This document shows positions 36,113 to 44,102 of a stretch of 64,000 nt of DNA, piece after piece. The stretch's first letter is position 1, and the number at the start of each line of letters is the position of its first letter. The notes under the pieces are model-generated. The model ran no database searches, was not told the origin of the DNA, and worked only from the letters and a program-made list of their open reading frames with translations. The stretch comes from Candidatus Hinthialibacter antarcticus (lineage in GTDB: Bacteria > Hinthialibacterota > Hinthialibacteria > Hinthialibacterales > Hinthialibacteraceae), in assembly GCA_030765645.1 (NCBI GenBank), contig JAVCCE010000072.1, forward strand, positions 1 to 64,000, written 5' to 3'. Position numbers and translations under genes: made by a program.

Positions 36113-37531
36113 TTACGCCACTAAATCTTTTAACTGGCGCAAGCCGTAGATCATGTAATTTTTGAACACGGTCGGCGATGGATTGCTAGTCAGGGTTCGG
36201 AAAATATAGCCGGGACGCAGATAGAAAGAACGCAACGCTTCTTTGCGTAGCGGCTTGAGTTCGTCCAGAGTCAGGTGCTTGGTTGCAATCGCCGGGCTGT
36301 TATAGGCGGCGTGAGGCAAGGTTCCTTCTTCCAGCAAACCTTCTTTGACCGCGATTTCGTAAAATTCGGTCCCGTAGAATGGATAAGTATAGAAAAATTC
36401 AACGAAATCAGGATCGAGTTGGCGGGCAAACGCTTTGGTTTTTTCGAAGGTTGAGCGGCTTTCCCAAGGCAAGCCAATTAAGAAATAAACGCTGGTTTTA
36501 ATGCCGACTTTTTTACAAAGTTGGATCGCCGGTTCGATTTTGTCGTAATCGAGTTGCTTACGCATCAATTCGAGCATTTCCGGGTCGCCGTGTTCGACGC
36601 CGAAGGCGATCAGCCAGCAGCCAGACTTACGCATCTCGACCAGCATGTCTTCTTCGAGGGTGTCGATGCGGCTATTGCATGACCATTTGATGTCAAGTTT
36701 TTCTGCTTGAATGGCCTGGCAGAGTTCTTTGACCCAGGTTTTTTTAGCGGTGAATAAATCGGAACGGAACAGAAAATTGCGAATGCCGTGTTTCTCGACG
36801 CATTCTTTGATTTCCGCTAGCACATTTTGGGGCGAGCGCGTTCGCACTTTGTTGCCGGATACCTTTGGCGCCAAGCAGTAGATACAGGAAAACGGGCAAC
36901 CGCGGCTGGTGACGATGGTAGTTTGAAGTTCTTCGGTATCGGGGCGGATATAGATCGAGTTGTCTATTAAGTGACGCGCTGGAAATGAAATATCATCAAT
37001 ATCTTGAATAAATGCCCGTTCGGCGTTTCGTACGGGGCCTTCCGTTGTTCTGTGAGTAATTCCAGCCACTTCATGCCAAGGTTTTCCGCTTGACAAATCG
37101 CCCAGAGTTTCTTCATATTCACCGCGCACAACGATGTCAATTTGCGGATACAACTTCATCGCTTCGTGATCGAGATGTTTGAAGTGGGCGCCTTTGCAAA
37201 TCGTGATGATGTTTGGGTTGATCTCTTTGGCAATGGCGGCGGCTTTCACGTCATCCGCCAGAGTGGGGGTCGTAATTGATAAGATTAGCGCATCGGGTTG
37301 AAATTCTTGTAGATTGCGTCGAAAAGAATCCCAGTTCAGGTCTTTAGCCGGGTAATCCTGAACGAGGCATTCCACCCCGGCTTTTTCGAGTGCACCAGCG
37401 ACGTATAGTAAGTCAATTGGAGGCCGCAACGCGACCGTGTGCAGCTCGTCCAGCGGCGTCTGACAGCGGTCTTCGCGAATATATTTTCCCGTCGGAGGGA
37501 CGGCTAAATAGGCTTTTTTCCAGGCGTTCAT
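36113..37531 (-). CDS. B12-binding-domain radical SAM enzyme (copy 2)
   Basis: A 472-aa paralogue of the next gene, with an N-terminal B12-type domain (PPIDLLYVAGALEKAGVE, VVRGEYEETL) and the cluster motif RGCPFSCIYCLAPKV near residue 217. Further radical SAM features are LIAFGVEHGDPEML and TSVYFLIGLPWESR. The C-terminal RSFYLRPGYIFRTL matches the paralogue's RDFHLRPSYLWRKA, a tail seen in BchE/HpnJ-like enzymes. It is first in the pair, 140 bp downstream of the flavoprotein gene. Two consecutive enzymes of this type imply two steps on one precursor, but the substrate is unknown. Confidence 0.92.
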   Translation of the reverse strand: MNAWKKAYLAVPPTGKYIREDRCQTPLDELHTVALRPPIDLLYVAGALEKAGVECLVQDYPAKDLNWDSFRRNLQEFQPDALILSITTPTLADDVKAAAIAKEINPNIITICKGAHFKHLDHEAMKLYPQIDIVVRGEYEETLGDLSSGKPWHEVAGITHRTTEGPVRNAERAFIQDIDDISFPARHLIDNSIYIRPDTEELQTTIVTSRGCPFSCIYCLAPKVSGNKVRTRSPQNVLAEIKECVEKHGIRNFLFRSDLFTAKKTWVKELCQAIQAEKLDIKWSCNSRIDTLEEDMLVEMRKSGCWLIAFGVEHGDPEMLELMRKQLDYDKIEPAIQLCKKVGIKTSVYFLIGLPWESRSTFEKTKAFARQLDPDFVEFFYTYPFYGTEFYEIAVKEGLLEEGTLPHAAYNSPAIATKHLTLDELKPLRKEALRSFYLRPGYIFRTLTSNPSPTVFKNYMIYGLRQLKDLVA

Positions 37532-37671
37532 TTGAGACGAAAGTCCTTCCAGGCCCTTATACCTGTTTCCAGGTATCTAGCATTTCTTAAGTTTGAATCT
37601 ATTTTGGGTTCAATCAAGACCGTTTCGGTAAACTTTTGTGAAATCTTGTCATTGCTTATATAAACGCTTAT

Positions 37672-39066
37672 TTAATCCACGATCCGATAATCCTTAAACT
37701 GGTCAGTTTTTTGATACCAACTATCGAGGTTGATTGATTCACCTACGAGTTGTTCCGCCGCCAACAACCCCATCTGAATAGACTGGTCAATATTGTTATG
37801 GCGGAACAATCCCTGTCTTCCCGTTGTCAAAATATTCTTCTGTTCTGCGACGGCGTTCAGGACAGTATGAAGATTATCTTCGTATTCTGTTTGATAAACA
37901 GGGTATCCCTCTTTAATGTGGACTGTCTTGATTTCCGTTGGCTCACGCGGAGTCAGACCGCTGGCGTATAACACCTCAGATGCGTGATTGGATAAGAGTT
38001 CTGGCGCGGCGTTCCAGGTTTCGTCATTGTATTCACAGGTAAATTCAACGCAGATACAAGTTTTGTTCTCATACGTTTTATGTGGATTAAAATTATCCGG
38101 GACGCTAGCTCGTGTAAACCGTACATGCTCTTCGGGGTAATAGAGCCAGGTATCTTCAATGGGTAATGTCTCGCCGTACATCAAGTATAGCAAAACAATC
38201 GCTCGGAATTTCAGCGCTTGGGCGGCGGTAATTACATTTTCATCTGCGTCAATCAAATCGACGAGGTTTGGCAGCGGGACCGTAGAAACGACCACATCAC
38301 AAGCGTGGCTTAATTCACCGTCCGGGCTGGATGTAATGACTTCGGATACGCCGTTTTCATTTTGATTTAGCCGTAAGACATCTTGATTTAAATAAAACTT
38401 TCCGCCGCGCTGGGTGATTTCTGCAGCGAACTTTTCAGCGATTTCGCCGATGCCGTTTTGCGGATAGAGAAACTGCGCGACATAAGTTTCCTGTTTGGAG
38501 AAGAACCCGTCCAGCAACGAATGCCAGATCGATTCGCCGCGCAGGCGGACGCGCGCGGTGTCTGCGGCAATTTGGCTGGGGTCGATTCCCCACACTTTAC
38601 GCGCAAACGGGGCGAAGATGGCTTCGTATAGCCGTGCGCCGTAATAACGTGAAACATACTCCTGATAGGATTTTGCCTCGGCGCCGCTATGAAAGAATAC
38701 GCTTAACGCTGAGAGGCCAAACAGGATGGAATTCAGCGGCCCTAACGCTTGGAAGGTCGGCAGCGCCTTGATGGGATAGGGGATGTAGCGCCCATTGATC
38801 CACATGCGGCTGGAACGCTTGACCTTTACCATTTTCTCTTCACAAAATGCGCGGACGAATTCTTTGATCTCAGGGATTTCGGTATGAAAGCGGTGGGGGC
38901 CGAGGTCGAGCCGGTAGCCGTTCCAGTCGATGCTTTTCGCCAGCCCGCCAATGACGTTTTCGCGTTCAATGATGACCACGTCTTCATCCGGGCGCAGTTG
39001 CAAGAGTTTCCAGGCGGTTGCGAGTCCGGCGATTCCCGCCCCTAAGATTACGGTGCGTCGGCTCAT
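37672..39066 (-). CDS. FAD-dependent NAD(P)-binding oxidoreductase (UDP-galactopyranose mutase / protoporphyrinogen oxidase-like)
   Basis: A 464-aa flavoprotein. The dinucleotide-binding loop is TVILGAGIAGLATAWKLLQL, followed by VIGGLAKSIDWNGYRLDLG and PHRFHTEIPEI, a stretch resembling UDP-galactopyranose mutases and related amine-oxidase-fold enzymes in glycan loci. Near the C-terminus TTGRQGLFRHNNIDQSIQMG is the usual second FAD contact (GRxGLFRYxNMDxS pattern). Its ATG overlaps the upstream GT2 stop by 4 bp (ATGA), so the two are translated together, arguing for a joint role, for example remodelling a lipid-linked sugar. The exact reaction is unresolved. Confidence 0.88.
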   Translation of the reverse strand: MSRRTVILGAGIAGLATAWKLLQLRPDEDVVIIERENVIGGLAKSIDWNGYRLDLGPHRFHTEIPEIKEFVRAFCEEKMVKVKRSSRMWINGRYIPYPIKALPTFQALGPLNSILFGLSALSVFFHSGAEAKSYQEYVSRYYGARLYEAIFAPFARKVWGIDPSQIAADTARVRLRGESIWHSLLDGFFSKQETYVAQFLYPQNGIGEIAEKFAAEITQRGGKFYLNQDVLRLNQNENGVSEVITSSPDGELSHACDVVVSTVPLPNLVDLIDADENVITAAQALKFRAIVLLYLMYGETLPIEDTWLYYPEEHVRFTRASVPDNFNPHKTYENKTCICVEFTCEYNDETWNAAPELLSNHASEVLYASGLTPREPTEIKTVHIKEGYPVYQTEYEDNLHTVLNAVAEQKNILTTGRQGLFRHNNIDQSIQMGLLAAEQLVGESINLDSWYQKTDQFKDYRIVD

Positions 39067-39830
39067 AGCGCCTGCCTTCGGTCAATGATAGGCGGATTGG
39101 CTTTTTTCACGCTCCAAAAGAGACGCACTTTCAGAATGGTCCAGACCGCGACCACAAAGTCGGGCCAGCCAATTTTTTTGCCTTCCGCCACGGTGCGCGC
39201 TTTGAAGGTGACGGGCACTTCGAGGATGGGAACGCCCAGTTTCATCATCTTGCTGGTCACTTCCGGGCAAAATTCAAAGCCCCGGCATTCAAGCGAAATG
39301 CGTTCGATGGCGTTTCGGTGAAACGCTTTGTACGCCGTCGCTTCGTCGGTGATGCGTTGACCAAAAAGTATCGAGACCATCCGGGCAAGCAGCCAGTTCG
39401 CCACCCGGTTCGCTACCCGCATCCCTTTGACTGTTCCCATAAAACGGGACCCAAAACAGACTTGGGTTTTACCATCGGCGATGGGTTGGACGACGTTGAT
39501 GATCTCGCCCGGTTCATACTCTAAATCCGCATCTTGAATGATGACGATGTCGCCGGTGAAGTAGCGAAGCCCGCTGCGAATGGCGGCGCCTTTGCCCATG
39601 TTGGTTTCGTGTTTTAAAACAATCGTGTTCGGCTGGTTTTTTTCCGGTTCCAGAATGGCTTCGGTGCGGTCTGTGGAGCAGTCGTTTACCAGGATGATTT
39701 CCTTATTAGACCAATCAATCGAACGCACCCGCTTCAATACTTCGGGAAGCGACTCTTCCTCATTATAAATGGGAATGATAATCGACAATTTGGGCGGCTT
39801 TGTCTCTTGCACGCAATCGGCCTCGTTCAT
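39063..39830 (-). CDS. GT2 glycosyltransferase, dolichol-phosphate-mannose-synthase-like
   Basis: A 255-aa GT-A enzyme that likely transfers a sugar from a nucleotide donor to a polyprenyl phosphate. Features: LSIIIPIYNEEESLPEVLKR at the N-terminus, EIILVNDCSTDRT, the metal site QDADLEYEPGE (DxD), and GFEFCPEVTSKMMKLG near the acceptor site. It lacks the C-terminal membrane helices of some relatives. It overlaps the flavoprotein gene by 4 bp. Polyprenyl-phosphate sugars of this kind are the donors used by GT-C enzymes such as the one at 16890, though that connection is only plausible. Confidence 0.92.
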   Translation of the reverse strand: MNEADCVQETKPPKLSIIIPIYNEEESLPEVLKRVRSIDWSNKEIILVNDCSTDRTEAILEPEKNQPNTIVLKHETNMGKGAAIRSGLRYFTGDIVIIQDADLEYEPGEIINVVQPIADGKTQVCFGSRFMGTVKGMRVANRVANWLLARMVSILFGQRITDEATAYKAFHRNAIERISLECRGFEFCPEVTSKMMKLGVPILEVPVTFKARTVAEGKKIGWPDFVVAVWTILKVRLFWSVKKANPPIIDRRQAL

Positions 39831-39908
39831 TAGTCTATTCTTATTATCTTACTTTCAACAAGAACAAACGACCGCCATCGTAGCGGGAGCACTTTTTATT
39901 ACAAGATT

Positions 39909-41084
39909 TTACAAAGGCTTGCGCAGAACAGCAAAGCCGATGCTGGAAGGCGATAGTGTATCGGTTTTTTGCGCCAGTCGGTAGAACATCAGGCTAAGCA
40001 GCGGTTGAAAGGGGCGCATTACCGCCCGGGAAATTGAGGGTTGCAGCCGATTGAAATAGTTGCGAAATGGAATGCAGCAATCATCATAAAAGCCGGAAGA
40101 AAGCGTTTCCCATTCCGCCGACTGAATGAGACGTTCGTTCAGAGTTTTCTCTGAATAATTGCGGCAGAACAGTTCTTCGATCTGCTGATGTTCATTGCCG
40201 ATCTGGAAGCCGATTTCATAGGGCAGTTCAATCCATTCTTCAAAATGCTCGCGGTTGCCTTCGACGGTAATCGCTGCAACGCCGCCGGGTTTGAGAATGC
40301 GGTAGATTTCACGCATTGCGGTTTTGTCTGCATCATAAGGAAGATGTTCGATCATACACAAGGCCGAAACTCCATTGAACGATGAATCGCAAAATGGCAA
40401 GCGTGTGACGTCCCCGCATATAAATTGCGCGCTGCCGCCGTCGCGATGTTGAATACCGCGCAACGAGGGAAATCCATACATCGAGCCATCCAGCGCAATG
40501 ACCTCAGCCCCGAATCGAGACCAGTAGACGGGCAGGCTGTTGTTTCCCGCGCCAAGGTCTAGGATGCGGGCGCCGCGTTGCTGAAACGGCATTGCATTGG
40601 AGGCAATCAATATTTCACGCGCTTTGTGATAGGCAAGGCAGGCTTGTTGGGTTTTTGCGGGCGCTGGTTTGAGCGTATTGATAAAGCGACTCAAAGAAAA
40701 ATATGATTGCTTCGTAAACAATTCACAGAGTTTTAAACTTAGAATTAAAAATGGAAATGCGAGAGCGTAATACGTGTTGTGCGCTGAAGTGTGTGTAGTG
40801 AAATTCACTCTTGGGCAAGATAAAATATGTTTTTGTATTTCATGGAGCAACTGTTGAGCATTCTCATCGGCGTCGCCTGTTTTGGTCATTGCTTTGAGCA
40901 AAACTTCTGCGCGGCGCCAGCGCTTTTGTTGATAGTAAAAATATCCTAGATGCCCCATCAGTTCCGCCGAAGCGGGATTGTGCGCGAGTCCGTCATTCAG
41001 CGTTTGTTCAACGAGTTGAAGGTTCCCCTCATCAGCATATTGCTGCGCTTGCTCAAGAATTGATTGGATATTCTGGTTTGTCAT
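39909..41084 (-). CDS. TPR plus SAM-dependent methyltransferase
   Basis: A 391-aa protein with two parts. Residues about 1-85 form one or two TPR-like repeats (LEQAQQYADEGNLQLVEQTL, LGYFYYQQKRWRRAEVLL). Residues about 165-300 are a class I methyltransferase: ARILDLGAGNNSLPVYW (motif I), AEVIALDGSM, QFICGDVTRLPFCDSSFNGV and MREIYRILKPGGVAAI. The start chosen is ATG 41084 (MTNQNIQSILEQ); a longer frame to 41162 would run into the family A repeat and is unlikely. It is upstream of the GT2 gene by 78 bp on the same strand. Likely substrate: a surface glycan or lipid, by context only. Confidence 0.85.
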   Translation of the reverse strand: MTNQNIQSILEQAQQYADEGNLQLVEQTLNDGLAHNPASAELMGHLGYFYYQQKRWRRAEVLLKAMTKTGDADENAQQLLHEIQKHILSCPRVNFTTHTSAHNTYYALAFPFLILSLKLCELFTKQSYFSLSRFINTLKPAPAKTQQACLAYHKAREILIASNAMPFQQRGARILDLGAGNNSLPVYWSRFGAEVIALDGSMYGFPSLRGIQHRDGGSAQFICGDVTRLPFCDSSFNGVSALCMIEHLPYDADKTAMREIYRILKPGGVAAITVEGNREHFEEWIELPYEIGFQIGNEHQQIEELFCRNYSEKTLNERLIQSAEWETLSSGFYDDCCIPFRNYFNRLQPSISRAVMRPFQPLLSLMFYRLAQKTDTLSPSSIGFAVLRKPL

Positions 41085-41436
41085 AAATTTTGGTTCTTCC
41101 GTAAATTGGATACTTTTTATATCAATTGAATTGAGGTTTCGCTGTATATGGCATGGGTGCAACTCTGCTTGCTTCAGTGCGGGCTTTCAGGCCCTTATGC
41201 ACAGGCGCTCCCAGAGTTGTACCCATGCCTGAATCGGTTTGTCATTTTTTGATAGGCCGAAATACGTTTTATAGTGTTTGCCAGAATTATGTGCGGTTTG
41301 AGTTTCCATAACTGTATTTATCGCTAAGTCCCACGGGCGCGCTTTCCGCGCATGTTTTTGACAAACGCTCTCGTAACCAAAATCATGGCCATCCATCAAT
41401 GTAATACTCACGTATCGGATGAACCTAAATTTAATT
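41085..41436. other. Intergenic region holding a family A repeat
   Basis: This 352-bp gap lies between the methyltransferase and M61 protease genes. It holds the family A element at 41150-41229. The remainder (41230-41436) shows no gene with coding character; an open frame on the minus strand here runs into the protease gene in another frame and is a shadow. Confidence 0.6.
41150..41229 (+). repeat. Family A palindromic repeat, copy 4
   Basis: An 80-bp element with nearly perfect 18-bp ends (GGCATGGGTGCAACTCTG and CAGAGTTGTACCCATGCC; the single difference is a G-T wobble in RNA). The core GCTTGCTTCAGTGCGGGC is followed by an inner GGGC...GCCC hairpin and CACAGGCGCTCC. Confidence 0.9.
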
Positions 41437-43263
41437 TCATTTGGCGCGTTGCAGCCAATCTTCACGCCAGCGTTTTTGTCTTGCAGTCGCTCTTTCATTA
41501 TCAATAACGGTGTATTGTTGTTGGTTCCAATTTTCGACAAGGCGCAAGTGTTTTTCTATCATGCGGTCCTCGCGAAGTATGGTTGCGGTGACTATCTGGT
41601 CGCGGCCCTGGCGACGAAGGACGGCGTCAAATTCGCTGCGGTATGCGCGTTCTTTGTCGAGTGCAATGATAATGTCGTGGCGCGACAAGCCTGCGATATA
41701 GGCGGGTGAATTCAGTTCGATCCAATCAATTTTTGGATAACCGCCTGGAGCCGTAACGAGGTTTAGTCCTGTATAGGGTGTCGGCGGTTTAATATCGCTA
41801 CGCTGCAAAAATATCCCCATTGTTCGCAGGGCGTCTTCGAGCGGTAGGTCGCCGGGCGTTTGGATCCATTGGCGGTATTGGTCGTCCCATTCGCTTTGGG
41901 TTGTGTCTTCAAGCGCCTGGATGACGTCGTCGGTTGTGTAACCTTCCCCTTTCAAATAATACGATTCCGCATCGGCGTCATGATAAAAGCGTTGATACAG
42001 CAGGCGGATAAAATCTTCAAATCGCTTTTCATTGTTGGTGCGTTTGCGAATTTCCATGTCGATGCACAGGCCGATCAATTCGCCTTTCAGATAGTAATCG
42101 ATCCAGACGTATTGCGGCGCCCATTCGATGATGTCCTTGGGCGAGTCGAGCCAGGCGTCCATGCTGGATTGTTCTGCGCTGCGTTCAAATGCACCGGGCA
42201 ATGAGCGGTAGAGGGTGATGCGTTCTTGCAGCCAGTCATAAAACTCTTCCTCGTTCCACACGCCGGAGCGCACCATGATAAGATCGGCGAGATAATTGGT
42301 GCATCCTTCCGCCAGCCACAGCAGCGGCGTGTAGACCTCTTGCGTGTAGTCAAACGGGCCGAGGCCTTTGGGGCGCAGGCGCTTGACGTTCCAGGCGTGA
42401 ACAAACTCGTGCGCGGTGATCCATGGCGTCAGGTCGGATTTCCAATTGTCTTCGTCGAGATCATGGCCGCGCGTCAGTTGAAAGCAATTCAGGTGTTCCA
42501 TCCCGGTTGTATTGCGAGTGTCGGGTAGAAAATGGAAGAAGAATGTAAAGCGGTCGGTATCGAGTTCACCAAACATATCAACTGCGGTTCGCGAAATGGG
42601 CATGACCTGGTCGAGAAATGAATTGACCGGCTCGCGGTCGCCGTTATTCAATATGCTTGTGGTAATTTGGGTTTCGCCAGCGTTAAATTCATAGACAAAA
42701 AAGCGCCCCAGTTGCACCAGTTCATCCACCATGCGGTCATAGTGTGAAAACTGAAACTCTGAATCGCCTAACTTCCCCGCGCTGGATAGAACCATCCATT
42801 GATCGGGCGGAATGATCTTGAGCGAGACGGGATTATCTTTCGCGCCGACAATGTACATGTACAATGCCGCGCCGTCGAGAAAAGCATGTCGATCATTCAA
42901 TTGTGAATATTCACCGGACAGATTGTCTGCGTAAATTCTATATTGCACTCGGATTTTCGCGGCGCCATTGGTTTCGATGCGCCAGGTTGCTTTATCAATT
43001 TTTTGAAATGGGAGCGGCGTATTATTTGATGACGCGGAAAATTGACTGACGTTACGGGCGAAATCCATAATTTGATATCGGCCTGGCGACCAGGACGGCA
43101 TTTGCATCGCAAGGCTGTCGTTTGTATTTGCATCAATATCAATTTGAATGAGGATGAAGTGGCTATTGGGATTGGGCATGGAGACCTGGTAGGCAATCTC
43201 CAGCGCCCATGTAAGAGGTCCGGTCAGAAGCAACAGGAAAAAGAAAGTTGGTAAGCGTTTCAT
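41437..43263 (-). CDS. Secreted M61-family metallopeptidase with PDZ domain
   Basis: A 608-aa exported zinc aminopeptidase of the glycyl-aminopeptidase (M61) type. A signal peptide (MKRLPTFFFLLLLTGPLTWA) leads a beta-sandwich N-domain, then the thermolysin-like catalytic domain with GMEHLN near 254, the zinc motif HEFVH at 285-289, and the third ligand Glu319 in WLAEG. The C-terminal PDZ domain (about 500-580) contains IDWIELNSPAYIAGLSRHDI. It is 13 bp downstream of a GT2 gene on the same strand, so the two are probably co-transcribed. A link to the glycan genes is not obvious; it could process envelope proteins. Confidence 0.93.
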   Translation of the reverse strand: MKRLPTFFFLLLLTGPLTWALEIAYQVSMPNPNSHFILIQIDIDANTNDSLAMQMPSWSPGRYQIMDFARNVSQFSASSNNTPLPFQKIDKATWRIETNGAAKIRVQYRIYADNLSGEYSQLNDRHAFLDGAALYMYIVGAKDNPVSLKIIPPDQWMVLSSAGKLGDSEFQFSHYDRMVDELVQLGRFFVYEFNAGETQITTSILNNGDREPVNSFLDQVMPISRTAVDMFGELDTDRFTFFFHFLPDTRNTTGMEHLNCFQLTRGHDLDEDNWKSDLTPWITAHEFVHAWNVKRLRPKGLGPFDYTQEVYTPLLWLAEGCTNYLADLIMVRSGVWNEEEFYDWLQERITLYRSLPGAFERSAEQSSMDAWLDSPKDIIEWAPQYVWIDYYLKGELIGLCIDMEIRKRTNNEKRFEDFIRLLYQRFYHDADAESYYLKGEGYTTDDVIQALEDTTQSEWDDQYRQWIQTPGDLPLEDALRTMGIFLQRSDIKPPTPYTGLNLVTAPGGYPKIDWIELNSPAYIAGLSRHDIIIALDKERAYRSEFDAVLRRQGRDQIVTATILREDRMIEKHLRLVENWNQQQYTVIDNERATARQKRWREDWLQRAK

Positions 43264-43276
43264 TTCGATGCCTCAG

Positions 43277-43987
43277 TCATTTCTGTTTAAATAGATGCCT
43301 ACATGTAACTTTTGCAATTCGATACGAATCCAAGAATGGTCTCCAGGCGGAGCGCGTCGTCGCCTCCGGCGTATAGATGCACTCAATGTCGCATTCGGCG
43401 AATTGACTTTGGTTGCGCGTCGCCCACAGCGCCATCTCGGTTTCAATGGCGTATTCGCTGCTCTGAATATGCGGCAGCATGGCTTCGAGAAGCGGGCGGT
43501 TGAATAACCGAAAGCCGCTTTGAATATCATGGAGCGGGCATCCCGTCAGCTGACGGATCAACGTTGAACTGGTTTTATTCGCTAAGCGGCGAACCATCGG
43601 GGTGCTTTCCGAATCAAACCGTCTTCTCCCGACAACGAAATCCGCCCCGCTGGCATCGCGGCATTGCATCATGCGGGGAATGTCCGCCGGGTCGTGCTGG
43701 CCGTCGCTATCGAGCGTTATCAGACAATCCCAGCCCGGGCGTTCAAGCCAATAGGCGAACCCCGCTTTCAAAGCGGCGCCCTTGCCCTGGTTGGCTTCCC
43801 AGCCGATTGAATCGACGCCGCTGGATTGAATATACTTGAGGGTTTCGTCTACGCTGCCGTCATTCACGACGAGTATATTTGATGTGAATTTGCGGCAGCT
43901 CTCAATCACGCCGACCACGGCTTCGCCGCAGTTATAGCATGGCGCCACGATGGTCAAATTTGGATATGGAACAACCTGATCATTCAT
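43277..43987 (-). CDS. GT2 glycosyltransferase (polyprenyl-phosphate sugar transferase-like)
   Basis: A 236-aa GT-A enzyme with LTIVAPCYNCGEAVVGVIES, ILVVNDGSVDETL, the metal motif ITLDSDGQHDPADIPRM (DSDGQH), and GCPLHDIQSGFRLF near the acceptor site, all typical of DPM1/undecaprenyl-phosphate glycosyltransferases. The start chosen is ATG 43987 (MNDQVVPYPN); an upstream in-frame start at 44038 adds non-conserved residues. It precedes the M61 gene by 13 bp. It is the second such GT2 in this 13-kb run, the other being at 39063; the two differ clearly, so they are not a recent duplication. Confidence 0.9.
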   Translation of the reverse strand: MNDQVVPYPNLTIVAPCYNCGEAVVGVIESCRKFTSNILVVNDGSVDETLKYIQSSGVDSIGWEANQGKGAALKAGFAYWLERPGWDCLITLDSDGQHDPADIPRMMQCRDASGADFVVGRRRFDSESTPMVRRLANKTSSTLIRQLTGCPLHDIQSGFRLFNRPLLEAMLPHIQSSEYAIETEMALWATRNQSQFAECDIECIYTPEATTRSAWRPFLDSYRIAKVTCRHLFKQK

Positions 43988-44102
43988 ACTGGATAGTATA
44001 CGCCCGGATTGGTGGTGTGAATCAACCCTTGGGCGCAATTGTCCGGCGGCGTATTCTTAATCCATTGAATTAGACGAACGAAAACCAGCGATTGGAACGC
44101 GA

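Noticed and set aside
19859-41229. CRISPR array
   Set aside because: Family A copies are single, kilobases apart and palindromic, with no spacer-repeat ladder and no cas genes in the window.
41187-41540. 117-aa minus-strand frame between the methyltransferase and M61 protease genes
   Set aside because: It runs through the family A repeat and into the protease gene in another frame; no coding features.
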